Shown piece by piece: positions 40,077 through 48,108 of a stretch of 64,000 nt of DNA (its first letter is position 1; the number at the start of each line of letters is the position of its first letter). A model generated the notes under the pieces. The model was given only the letters and a program-made list of their open reading frames with translations, was not told the origin of the DNA and did not search any database. Origin of the DNA: Pseudomonas furukawaii (GTDB lineage Bacteria; Pseudomonadota; Gammaproteobacteria; Pseudomonadales; Pseudomonadaceae); NCBI RefSeq assembly GCF_002355475.1, contig NZ_AP014862.1:5642001-5706000 (forward strand). Reading direction: 5' to 3'. The translations under genes and the position numbers were made by a program.

Positions 40077-41528
40077 TCAAGCGTCCGGCTTGAAGCTGTC
40101 TTTCGGTAATCGTCGATCCAGCATCTGGTACAGCGCCGACTCGGCCGGCCAATTGCGCAGGAAGCGCGCGCGATCCCGGGCATAGGCCCTGGCGAAGCTG
40201 CGCTCGCTGCGGTGTTGCTGCACGGCGTCGAGGTCGATCAGGGTCCAGCGGCCGTCCTGCCAGAACAGGTTGTAGCCCTTGAAATCACCATGGCTGATGC
40301 GTTCGCGGATCAGCGCGGCGAAAAGCTGATCGAGGGCCACGAGCTCGGACTCAGGCGGCATGCCGGCCCCGTCCGGGTCGTCCAGATAGGGTCGAAAACG
40401 CGCGATTATATCGTGCCCGGAGAGATATTCGGTAATCAGGTAGGCGCGCCCCCGCAGCCAGAGGAAGCGACGCTCGATCACCGCCAGCGGGCGGGGCGTG
40501 GCGATACCCAGGAATGCCAGGCGATTGCCCTCGCGCCAGCTGTGCCAGGCGCGGCTGGGACGCCAGAAGCGGGTCAGCCAGTGCAGCGGCCCCTTGATGT
40601 TGTAGCGCTTGACCAGCACCTGCCGCGCCCCCGAGTCGACCTCGGCGACGGTGGCGGTGGCGCCCTGCTTGAGCGAGCGTCCGGCCGCCAGCGCCCGGTC
40701 GGGATCACGCAGCAGTGGCGCCAACTCGGCAAGGCAGTCCCGACGCGCCGCCTGCAGACCGAACGCGCCGCGAACCACGCTGAACAGGCTGCAATCCCGG
40801 GCGATCTTCTTCATGTAGTCGCCCAGGCGCCAACGTCGCACCCGGGCGATCTCCTTCTGCAGGGCTTCCAGGGGCAGGGCATGTTCGCCGTTGACCAGCA
40901 GGTAGTGCACCAGCAGCTCTTCGATGAAGGGGTCCAGCGTCGCGGGCAACTGGGCGAAGAACACCCCCAGGTTGGCCAGCACCTTGTCCCGGGACAGCAC
41001 CGTGCCAGGCGACTCGGCGCGGATACCGCCCCCGTCGATCAGGTACAGGCGGCCGTCCTGGCGCAGCAGGTTGTCCAGGTGCAGGTCTTCCTGGACCAGG
41101 CCGGCCAGGTGCAGGCGCGCGATGGCGACCAAGGCTTCGGCCAGTACCCCCTGCTGCTCGGCGGAGAGCGGGGAGTCCCGCTCCACCCGGCGCCAGGCAT
41201 CCCAGAGGCTTTCGGCGGCATCCAGATAGTCGAACAGCAACCAGCCGCCCCGTCCCGCCAGCCGCCCTTCGGCGAGCAGGCCCGGGGTATCCAGTCCCTG
41301 CCCTTGCAGGGCGCGCACGCCCTCCAGCTCCCGCTGGAAATGACGCTCGGCCTTGCGCCCTACCAGGATCTTGGCCAGGACCTTGCGCCCCTGCCACAGG
41401 GCCACGCCGACATAACGCTGGCCGGGCAGCACGCGCAGCAGGCCTTGCAGCTCAAGGCCACCGGCGATGTCCAGGTGCAGCGGGAGCTGCGGAGCGCGAC
41501 CGGACCGCGCAAGCTCTTCCAGGGTCAT
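40077..41528 (-). CDS. Tandem kinase-like protein of the LPS core locus (PA5006 type)
   Basis: A 483-residue protein containing two kinase-like halves. The first (about residues 30-230) has GRKVLAKILVGRKAERHFQ, the catalytic-loop-like VQEDLHLDNLLRQ and LYLIDGGGIRAES. The second (about 280-480) has RQVLVKRYNIKG, ISHGDFKGYNLFWQ and WTLIDLDAVQQH. Both halves therefore retain a candidate Lys, loop Asp/Asn and metal Asp. It corresponds to P. aeruginosa PA5006, one of the predicted kinases next to waaP. The target is probably an inner-core sugar, by context only. ATG 41528 overlaps the upstream stop as ATGA. Confidence 0.85.
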   Translation of the reverse strand: MTLEELARSGRAPQLPLHLDIAGGLELQGLLRVLPGQRYVGVALWQGRKVLAKILVGRKAERHFQRELEGVRALQGQGLDTPGLLAEGRLAGRGGWLLFDYLDAAESLWDAWRRVERDSPLSAEQQGVLAEALVAIARLHLAGLVQEDLHLDNLLRQDGRLYLIDGGGIRAESPGTVLSRDKVLANLGVFFAQLPATLDPFIEELLVHYLLVNGEHALPLEALQKEIARVRRWRLGDYMKKIARDCSLFSVVRGAFGLQAARRDCLAELAPLLRDPDRALAAGRSLKQGATATVAEVDSGARQVLVKRYNIKGPLHWLTRFWRPSRAWHSWREGNRLAFLGIATPRPLAVIERRFLWLRGRAYLITEYLSGHDIIARFRPYLDDPDGAGMPPESELVALDQLFAALIRERISHGDFKGYNLFWQDGRWTLIDLDAVQQHRSERSFARAYARDRARFLRNWPAESALYQMLDRRLPKDSFKPDA

Positions 41529-42280
41529 CGGGCGCCCTCCTTGCTCCGACGACGACGAGCGAGCCGGGACGTCCATTCCGCCACCTCGACGGAATCGACC
41601 GGCCGCGCGAGGTAGCCGGAAAGCAGCTCGCGAATCTCGGACTCCCCCCAGGCATCGGCACGCCGCACCAGGGCCTCCAGGTCCTTGACCCGGTCACGAC
41701 GCCCCAGCAACAGGGGTCGGGTCTTCTCCAGGTCGATCAGGCAGGCCTCGAAGCCGGCGCGGGTCTCCCGCAGGAAGACGTGCTTGGGATAGAAGCAACC
41801 GTGCAACTGCCCCCCTCCATGCAGGCGGCGCGCCAGGGTCGCCACCGCCGCGATCAGGGCGGCACGCTGTTCGCCGGGGAACGCCGGCCACTGCTCCAGC
41901 CAGGCCGCCAGCTCGCGCCAGCCATCCAGGGCCCGGGACACCAGGATGGCGCGGCGCTCGCCCGCCACCTGCCGGGCGCCGAAGAACGCGGCCTGCAACG
42001 CGGGAATCCCCAGTTCCTGGTAGCGGCGGATGTTGCGGAACTCCCGGGCGAAGGTGGGCTCGCCCAAGGGGCGCGCCAGGCTGCGGCTGAGGAAGTTGCT
42101 CTGCCGCTTGAGGTAGTAGGCGGCGTCGCCCAGGTCCAGTCGGAAGACGCTGCTCCAGCCGCCCCGGCCGGTATTGGGCTCATCCACCGCGTCCAGGCGC
42201 AGGTTCCAGAGCGCATCGAAGTTATCCAGTCCGTGGCGGGCGAGAATCTCCCGGTCCTCCACGGCGATGAAGTCGCTCAT
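41525..42280 (-). CDS. LPS-core kinase-like protein (WapQ/InaA family)
   Basis: A 251-residue protein of the lipopolysaccharide kinase (Kdo/WaaP)-InaA family. Visible are GRGGWSSVFRLDLGDAAYYLK with a glycine-rich loop and candidate Lys, EFRNIRRYQELGIPALQAAF as the alphaC region, and LHGCFYPKHVFLRE plus CLIDLEKTRPL as catalytic loop and metal site. The HGCFYPKH loop lacks the canonical Asp of HRD and has Cys/Phe there, as InaA-type members do. Both ends overlap neighbours by ATGA. It corresponds to PA5007, to my memory wapQ; the sugar phosphorylated is not known with certainty. Confidence 0.84.
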   Translation of the reverse strand: MSDFIAVEDREILARHGLDNFDALWNLRLDAVDEPNTGRGGWSSVFRLDLGDAAYYLKRQSNFLSRSLARPLGEPTFAREFRNIRRYQELGIPALQAAFFGARQVAGERRAILVSRALDGWRELAAWLEQWPAFPGEQRAALIAAVATLARRLHGGGQLHGCFYPKHVFLRETRAGFEACLIDLEKTRPLLLGRRDRVKDLEALVRRADAWGESEIRELLSGYLARPVDSVEVAEWTSRLARRRRSKEGAR

Positions 42281-43014
42281 TCACGTCCCTCGAAAAACTT
42301 GAGGATGTGCCGCACCCGGCGCTTGTCCGCAGCGCTCAGGCGCGAACGCTCCCGGTACTGCAGGTAGAAGCGCAGGCGCTGGCTGCGACTCAGGTGGTAC
42401 TTGGCCACCTTGTCCAGGCAGGCCAGGTCCTTGATGACCCGATAGCGCAGGAAAGGCCCCCACCAGAAGGTGCCGGTTGGGCAGTCGATGAGGAACAGGG
42501 CGCCCGCATCGTCCACCAGCAGGTTGCGCCACTTCAGGTCGTTGTGGGCGAAGTGGTGCTGGTGCAGGCTGCGCGTGGCGCTGGCCAGTTGACGGCTCAC
42601 CCGGTCCACCCAGCGCGCGTCCGCCAGGCGCGGATCGCCACTGCGGGCGAGATCGGCAAGGTCCACGGTGCCCTTGAGTTCACGCGTGATCAGAGCGCCC
42701 CGATGAAAGGCGCCGATGCGCCGTTCCAGCCCCCAGGCCACCACCGGCGCGGTCGGTATGCCCCATTTGTCGAAATGGCGCAGGTTCTGCCACTCCGCCT
42801 TCACACGGGGGCGTCCGAACCAGCGACGCAGCCCCTTGCCGGCGCCCCAGTACCGCTTGACGTAGTAGCGCACGCCCTGGTGCTCCACCCGGAGCACCTC
42901 CGACAGCGGATCGCCGGTGATCCACTCACCCTCCAGGGCGAACACCCGGTCGAGGTCGCCGAAGAGCGCAGCGGCTTCAGCCGACAGCCCCTCGGCAAGG
43001 TTCCATTGACTCAC
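42277..43014 (-). CDS. LPS-core kinase (WapP-like)
   Basis: A 245-residue WaaP/InaA-family kinase. EHQGVRYYVKRYWGAGKGL gives the ATP-binding Lys, ALITRELKGTVDLADL the hinge, and FAHNDLKWRNLLVD with FLIDCPTGTFWW the catalytic HND loop and metal Asp; these look more canonical than in the next gene. The length is that of PA5008, named wapP in work on core phosphorylation in P. aeruginosa. It overlaps waaP upstream and the InaA-type gene downstream by four bases each. Phosphate in the inner core is needed for LPS transport and intrinsic resistance in P. aeruginosa. Confidence 0.86.
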   Translation of the reverse strand: MSQWNLAEGLSAEAAALFGDLDRVFALEGEWITGDPLSEVLRVEHQGVRYYVKRYWGAGKGLRRWFGRPRVKAEWQNLRHFDKWGIPTAPVVAWGLERRIGAFHRGALITRELKGTVDLADLARSGDPRLADARWVDRVSRQLASATRSLHQHHFAHNDLKWRNLLVDDAGALFLIDCPTGTFWWGPFLRYRVIKDLACLDKVAKYHLSRSQRLRFYLQYRERSRLSAADKRRVRHILKFFEGRE

Positions 43015-43826
43015 GCCTCGTCTCCTCCGGCGTACTTGCGCTCGTAGCGCGACAACAGGCGCTCCGCCTTCTGCTCGAGCCAGGCCAGCAGGCCGATCTC
43101 CTCCCTCAGCACCTGGCGCAGCGGCTGGCGGAAGTAGGCCTTGAGGAAGCGCAGCTTGTCGCGGCGGGTGAGACCGATGTTCAGCGCCGAGAAGTAGAGC
43201 CCGGCCAGGTCCTTGTCGCGCCAGCGCCGGGGTGTGTGGCGACGGCTCTGGGCACGGTGCAGGTCGATCAGCGACAACCTGAAATCATCCGCCGTGACCG
43301 GCCTGTCGGTGTGCAGGAGGAAATGGCAGATGTAGCAGTCGCGGTGATTGACCCCGGCCCGGTGCATGGTCCCGGTCATCCGGGCCACTTCCTCGATCAG
43401 GGCCCACTTGAGCCTCGCCGGCGGCGGATCGTTCGGCCAATCGAGGCAGAAATCCTCGAGGCTGATGGTGGGTGCCAGTTCCTCGGTGATGATGAAGGAA
43501 TGCTGCCGCGCCGGATTGCCGCCCCGCTCACCAAAGGCCACGGCGGTCATGGTGGGGACGCCGACCTCATGGAGGCGGCGGATGGCCGTCCACTCCTGGC
43601 CGGCTCCCAGCACGGGCGCCTTGGCCGTTACCAGGTTCTTGACGATCTCGGCCCAACCGATGCCCCGATGGATCTTGACGAAATAGCCTCGCCCGTCCAC
43701 CTCGGTGCGCAGGGTGCGCCGCCCTTCCAGCTCGCGGTATACCTGGCCTTCGAGCGCCTCGACGGCGGCGAAGGCGTCACGCCCGGCCCAGAGGCGCTCG
43801 AAGGGCTCCTTCAGGACCAGTTTCAT
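43011..43826 (-). CDS. waaP: LPS heptose I kinase
   Basis: A 271-residue eukaryotic-like sugar kinase that phosphorylates heptose I of the inner core. The catalytic loop VNHRDCYICHFLL places the active Asp at position 163, the residue number known for P. aeruginosa WaaP; FVKIHRG gives a candidate ATP Lys51 and SLIDLHRAQSR the metal-binding Asp. The Cys-x-x-Cys in the loop (DCYIC) is also family-typical. It overlaps waaG upstream (ATGA) and the next kinase downstream. WaaP is essential in P. aeruginosa. Confidence 0.96.
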   Translation of the reverse strand: MKLVLKEPFERLWAGRDAFAAVEALEGQVYRELEGRRTLRTEVDGRGYFVKIHRGIGWAEIVKNLVTAKAPVLGAGQEWTAIRRLHEVGVPTMTAVAFGERGGNPARQHSFIITEELAPTISLEDFCLDWPNDPPPARLKWALIEEVARMTGTMHRAGVNHRDCYICHFLLHTDRPVTADDFRLSLIDLHRAQSRRHTPRRWRDKDLAGLYFSALNIGLTRRDKLRFLKAYFRQPLRQVLREEIGLLAWLEQKAERLLSRYERKYAGGDEA

Positions 43827-44944
43827 GGGCGCTCCGCGAGGATCACGTCAGCGGCGCGCTGCGGCATGCTGTAGAGGTCGGCGGAATCGGCGAAGGCCAG
43901 GCCATTGGCGCCCCAGCGGGCTCGGCTCACGGAGTCCGCGAGCATCTCGGCGAGCATGCGGTTGAAGGCATCCTGGTCGAAGGGGCTCGGAGCCACGCGG
44001 CCGCTGTCGGCCTCGACGATGTAGTGGGCATAGCCGCAGACATCGGTGACCAGCACCGGAAGCCCCGCCACCAGCGCCTCCAGGAGCACGGTGCCGGTGT
44101 TTTCGTTGTAGGCCGGGTGGATCAGCAGGTCGGCCCCCAGCAGGAAGCGAGGAATATCGCTGCGTCCCTTGAGGATCTGCACCTGGTCGGAAATGCCCAG
44201 GGTCTTCATCTGCAGCAGGAAGGGCTTGGGGTCATCCTGGCCGATGACGATCAGCCGGGTGCGCTTCTTCAGTTCGCGGGGCAACGCTGCGAGGGCCTTG
44301 AGGCTGCGATCCAGGCCCTTGGTCTTGAAGCCGGAGCCGATCTGTACCAGCAGCAGTTCATCATCGGACAGTTTGAACTCACGGCGGAACTCCGCACGGA
44401 TCTCGGCGGCGTTGGCCGGTGCGCGACGGTCCGCCGCGATACCCGGCGGCAGCAGGTGGAAACGCCCGGCCGGGGTGGCGTAATGCTTGACGAAGAGCGG
44501 CTGCTGCACCTCGGAGATCATCAGCACCGAGGTTGCAGACTCGGGTGCGAACACTGCGCGTTCGTAGTCGGCGAAGTGCTTGTAACGCCCCCAGCGGCGA
44601 TAGAGGCCGTTGCGCAAGGTCTGGGCCTTGTCCTCGAAGCAGGGGTCGGCGGCGTAGTAGACATCCAGGCCCGGCATCTTGTTGAAGCCGATCACCCGGT
44701 CCACCGGACGCTTCGCCAGGTCAGCCTCGACCCAGGCGGTGAATTTCTCGTTGCGCTTGTGGTTGAACAGCGCCTTGACCGGCGCGATCAGCACCTCGAA
44801 GCCCTCCGGGACGTCGCCTTCCCAGATCATGGTGTAGACGCGGATTTCATGCCCACGACGCTGGCACTCCAGGGCAATGCGCATGAAGTCACGCTGCAGG
44901 CCGCCGAAGGGGAAGTACTTGTAGAGCACGAAGGCCAGTTGCAT
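43823..44944 (-). CDS. waaG: LPS core glycosyltransferase I
   Basis: A 373-residue GT4 glycosyltransferase adding the first outer-core hexose to heptose II (a galactosamine in P. aeruginosa, a glucose in enterics). LAFVLYKYFPFGGLQRDFMR at the N-terminus is diagnostic of WaaG, followed by VIGFNKMPGLDVYYAADPCF, VQIGSGFKTKGLDRSL and HPAYNENTGTVLLEALVAG with the donor-binding Glu. It overlaps waaC by TGATG and waaP by ATGA. The donor sugar cannot be deduced from motifs. Confidence 0.96.
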   Translation of the reverse strand: MQLAFVLYKYFPFGGLQRDFMRIALECQRRGHEIRVYTMIWEGDVPEGFEVLIAPVKALFNHKRNEKFTAWVEADLAKRPVDRVIGFNKMPGLDVYYAADPCFEDKAQTLRNGLYRRWGRYKHFADYERAVFAPESATSVLMISEVQQPLFVKHYATPAGRFHLLPPGIAADRRAPANAAEIRAEFRREFKLSDDELLLVQIGSGFKTKGLDRSLKALAALPRELKKRTRLIVIGQDDPKPFLLQMKTLGISDQVQILKGRSDIPRFLLGADLLIHPAYNENTGTVLLEALVAGLPVLVTDVCGYAHYIVEADSGRVAPSPFDQDAFNRMLAEMLADSVSRARWGANGLAFADSADLYSMPQRAADVILAERP

Positions 44945-46005
44945 CAGTGGAAATCCTCGGTCAGCAGCAGGGCCTCCAATTGGGTGGCCACCCGCTGCGG
45001 ATTGAGCCGGGTGAAGCAGAGGGGCTGCTCACGCGCCAGGTCGAACAGGCGTCGATCCTCCGCCGTCGGCTTGTAGGCGCAGGTCTTCTTCAGGCAGGGC
45101 GCGCAGGGAAAGTCGCTGCCCAGATGGATCTGCGCCCGCCCATAGGCACCGGTGAAGCCCGGGTTGGTCGGGCCATAAAGCGACAGGGTCGGCACATCCA
45201 GTGCCGCCGCCAGGTGACCGAGTCCGGTATCCACGGCCACGCAGGCCCGTGCGCCAGCCACCACCTTGGCCATGCCCGCCAGGGACAAGCGGGGAAGCAC
45301 CGCAGCCTTTTCCAGACCCTGGGCGATGCGTTCGGCCCGCGCCTTCTCGCTCGGATTGCCCCAGGGCAGGCGCACATGCCAGCCGTGGTCGCAGGCACGC
45401 TCGGCCAGCTCTCGCCAGTAGTGCTCGGGCCAGTGCTTGGTGTCCCAGGTGGTGCCGTGGAGGAACAGCAGGTAGGGGGCCTCTCCCGCGGAGTCGGCCA
45501 GTTGGGCGCGATTCAGCCCGTAATTGCCCACCCCTTCCGGCAAACGGTAGTCCAGGGCCTGGGCGAACAGTTGGCGCACCCGCTCCACGGCGTGCTGACC
45601 CCAGGCGACCGGGTAGCGACGGTCGTAGAAGCGACTGGCAAGGGGCTCGCGGGCCGACGACTTGTCCAGGCCCGCCACGCGCGCGCGGGTATAGCGGGTC
45701 AGCCAGGCGCTTTTCAGCAGCCCCTGGGCATCGATCACCAGGTCGTACCGGGCTTCCCGGAGACGGCGCTTGAAGCGGCGCCATTCGCCACTCTTCAGCG
45801 TCTGCCAGAAATTCTTGCGCCAGCGACGGATGGCGACCGGAATGACCCGGGCCACCGCCGGGTGCCAGGCGGGTATTTCGGCGAAGCCTTCTTCCACCAC
45901 CCAGTCGAACTGGATGCCGGGGATCGCGCGCGCGGCATCGGTCAGCGCCGGCAGGGTATGAATGACGTCACCCAGGGAGGAGGTCTTGATCAGCAGTACC
46001 CGCAC
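44944..46005 (-). CDS. waaC: ADP-heptose:LPS heptosyltransferase I
   Basis: A 353-residue GT9 glycosyltransferase adding the first L-glycero-D-manno-heptose to Kdo. RVLLIKTSSLGDVIHTLPAL is the classical start, and VAVDTGLGHLAAALDVPTLSLYG carries the ADP-heptose-binding D-x-G-x-x-H motif. A CAPCLKKTC cluster near the C-terminus is found in many GT9 proteins. The start is GTG at 46005, directly abutting the waaF stop (TGAGTG), and the stop overlaps waaG. ADP-heptose is made by HldE, encoded at 25 kb. Confidence 0.96.
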   Translation of the reverse strand: MRVLLIKTSSLGDVIHTLPALTDAARAIPGIQFDWVVEEGFAEIPAWHPAVARVIPVAIRRWRKNFWQTLKSGEWRRFKRRLREARYDLVIDAQGLLKSAWLTRYTRARVAGLDKSSAREPLASRFYDRRYPVAWGQHAVERVRQLFAQALDYRLPEGVGNYGLNRAQLADSAGEAPYLLFLHGTTWDTKHWPEHYWRELAERACDHGWHVRLPWGNPSEKARAERIAQGLEKAAVLPRLSLAGMAKVVAGARACVAVDTGLGHLAAALDVPTLSLYGPTNPGFTGAYGRAQIHLGSDFPCAPCLKKTCAYKPTAEDRRLFDLAREQPLCFTRLNPQRVATQLEALLLTEDFH

Positions 46006-47049
46006 TCAGGAAGTCTCCACCAGTTCCAGCGGGTCCGGGGCCAGGCGATCCAGGGCCTCGATCACCGGTCGCGGCTTGAGTTCGCGCAGGCAATCGTAGT
46101 GACCGAAGCGGCAGGTACGCTCGAAACAGGGACTGCATTCCAGGCCGAGGCGGACGATCTCCACCTGCTCGGCCAGGGGCGGCGTGAACTGCGGCGAAGT
46201 GGAGCCGTAGATCGCCACCAGCGGACGCCCCAGGGCCGCCGCCACATGCATCAGGCCGGAGTCGTTGGACACCACGGCGCTGGCGCAGGACAGCAGGTCG
46301 ATGGCTTGCGCCAGGCTCGTCTCGCCGGCGAGGTTGGTGACTTCTTCGCGCAGGCCGGGGATCAGCCGCATGCGGATGTCCTCGCCACCGGGGTGGTCGT
46401 TCTTCGAGCCGAACAACCAGACCTGCCAGCCCGCGCGAATCTTCACCTCGGCGACCTTGGCGTAGTGCTCCGCCGGCCAGCGCTTGGCCTCGCCGAACTC
46501 GGCCCCAGGGCAGAGGGCCAGCACCGGGCGGTCCAGCCCCAGGCCGAAGCGCTCGAGTGCGGCTTCACGACTGGCCGGTTCGATGCGCAAGGCAGGGCGC
46601 GGATAGGGCCTGGGCAGTTCGGCGCCGGGCTCGAAAGCGAGCGCCATGAAGCGCTCGATCATCAGCGGATGACGATCCTTGTCCAGGGTGCGGATGTCGT
46701 TCAGCAGCCCATAGCGCATCTCGCCCTTCCAGCCGGTACGCGTCGGGATATCCGCGAACCAGGGCACCAGGGCCGACTTCAGGGAGTTGGGCAGGAGGAT
46801 CGCCTGGTCGTAGCGGCCCACCAGGGACTTGCCGATCTTGCGGCGGGTGGCGATATCCAGCACGCCATGACCGATGGGAAAGCTCAGGGCGCTCCGCACT
46901 TCCGGCATGCGTTCGAGGATGGGCCGGCTCCATTCGGGCGCCAGCACGTCGATCTCGCAGTCGGGATGGCGGGACTTCAGGCACTGGAAGAGTGTCTGCG
47001 CCATCACCATGTCGCCCACCCAGGAGGGTCCTACGATCAGAATGTTCAT
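46006..47049 (-). CDS. waaF: ADP-heptose:LPS heptosyltransferase II
   Basis: A 347-residue GT9 glycosyltransferase adding heptose II to heptose I. Recognisable by NILIVGPSWVGDMVMAQTLF, LCPGAEFGEAKRWP, and VVSNDSGLMHVAAALGRPLVAIYG with the N-D-S-G-x-x-H donor motif. The ATG at 47049 was chosen; the frame runs 14 codons further upstream into the inverted repeat separating it from ilvE, and those residues are not family-like. It is the first gene of the long minus-strand core-assembly run (waaF to the GT2 gene at 35297). Confidence 0.96.
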   Translation of the reverse strand: MNILIVGPSWVGDMVMAQTLFQCLKSRHPDCEIDVLAPEWSRPILERMPEVRSALSFPIGHGVLDIATRRKIGKSLVGRYDQAILLPNSLKSALVPWFADIPTRTGWKGEMRYGLLNDIRTLDKDRHPLMIERFMALAFEPGAELPRPYPRPALRIEPASREAALERFGLGLDRPVLALCPGAEFGEAKRWPAEHYAKVAEVKIRAGWQVWLFGSKNDHPGGEDIRMRLIPGLREEVTNLAGETSLAQAIDLLSCASAVVSNDSGLMHVAAALGRPLVAIYGSTSPQFTPPLAEQVEIVRLGLECSPCFERTCRFGHYDCLRELKPRPVIEALDRLAPDPLELVETS

Positions 47050-47074
47050 AAGGGCAGCTTCAAGCCTCAAGCGA

Positions 47075-47122
47075 CAGGCCGCAAGCTCCAAGCGGTGACG
47101 ACCACTTGTGGCTTGCGGCCTG
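47075..47122. repeat. Inverted repeat between ilvE and waaF
   Basis: CAGGCCGCAAGC (47075-47086) and GCTTGCGGCCTG (47111-47122) are an exact 12-bp inverted repeat with a 24-base spacer. AAGC-rich repeats of this style are common between Pseudomonas genes. It follows the ilvE stop by about 20 bases and could act as a transcript-end hairpin, but there is no T-run. Confidence 0.65.
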
Positions 47123-47142
47123 CGAAATGCGGCTCAGTCGGA

Positions 47143-48066
47143 TTACTTGACCAGGGTGCGCCACTCGGCGTGGGCCGAGGTCTTGCCGGTCACCAGGTCG
47201 AAGTAGGCTTTCTGCAGCTTCTCGGTCACCGGACCACGACGACCGGCGCCGATCTGGCGGCCGTCGACTTCGCGAATCGGGGTGACTTCTGCGGCGGTGC
47301 CGGTGAAGAAGGCCTCGTCGGCGATGTACACCTCGTCGCGGGTGATGCGCTTCTCCACCACCTTGATGCCCAGCTCACCGGCCAGGGTCAGGATGGTGCT
47401 GCGGGTGATACCGTTCAGGCAGGAGGTCACTTCCGGGGTGTACACCACGCCGTCCTTGACCAGGAAGATGTTCTCGCCCGAACCCTCGGCGACGTAGCCT
47501 TCAGGGTCCAGCAGCATGGCCTCGTCGGCGCCGCCGGAGATGGCTTCCTGCAGGGCCAGCATCGAGTTGATGTAGTTGCCGTTGGCCTTGGCGCGGGTCA
47601 TGGAGATGTTGACGTGGTGGCGGGTGTAGGAGCTGGTACGCACCTTGATACCGGTTTCCAGCGCCTCTTCGCCCATGTAGGCGCCCCAGTGCCAGGCCGC
47701 CACTATCACATGCACCTTCAGGCCGGAGGCACGCAAGCCCATGCCTTCGCTGCCGAAGAACACCATGGGGCGCAGGTAGGCGCTTTCCAGGCCGTTCTCA
47801 CGCACGGCGGCGCGCTGGGCCTCGTTGATCTCCTCCTTGGTGAAGGGGATCTGCATGTTGAAGATGTGGGCGGAGTCGAACAGGCGGTCGGTGTGGGCCT
47901 GCAGGCGGAAGATGGCGGTGCCGTCCGGGGTGTTGTAGGCGCGCACACCTTCGAACACGCCCATGCCGTAGTGCAGGGTGTGGGTCAGGACGTGGGTGGT
48001 CGCCTCGCGCCACGGCACCAGTTCGCCGTCATACCAGATCACGCCATCACGATCGGCCATCGACAT
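47143..48066 (-). CDS. ilvE: Branched-chain amino-acid aminotransferase
   Basis: A 307-residue fold-type IV PLP aminotransferase performing the last step of leucine, isoleucine and valine synthesis. PLP-binding Lys160 is in SMTRAKANGNYINS, and THTLHYGMGVFEGVRAY, EGYVAEGSGENIFLV and the C-terminal FFTGTAAEVTPIREVDGR are diagnostic. The size is that of Pseudomonas IlvE (PA5013). It lies 42 bases downstream of glnE on the same strand, so the two may be cotranscribed, and an inverted repeat follows it. Confidence 0.97.
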   Translation of the reverse strand: MSMADRDGVIWYDGELVPWREATTHVLTHTLHYGMGVFEGVRAYNTPDGTAIFRLQAHTDRLFDSAHIFNMQIPFTKEEINEAQRAAVRENGLESAYLRPMVFFGSEGMGLRASGLKVHVIVAAWHWGAYMGEEALETGIKVRTSSYTRHHVNISMTRAKANGNYINSMLALQEAISGGADEAMLLDPEGYVAEGSGENIFLVKDGVVYTPEVTSCLNGITRSTILTLAGELGIKVVEKRITRDEVYIADEAFFTGTAAEVTPIREVDGRQIGAGRRGPVTEKLQKAYFDLVTGKTSAHAEWRTLVK

Positions 48067-48108
48067 ATTGCCAACTCCTCAAGAATTCGATTGGTTCAGC
48101 GGTCCGGG

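Noticed and set aside
47051-47122. CRISPR-like AAGC repeats near the waaF/ilvE gap
   Set aside because: Only one inverted repeat and scattered CAAGC words are present; no regularly spaced direct repeats or cas genes exist in the window.
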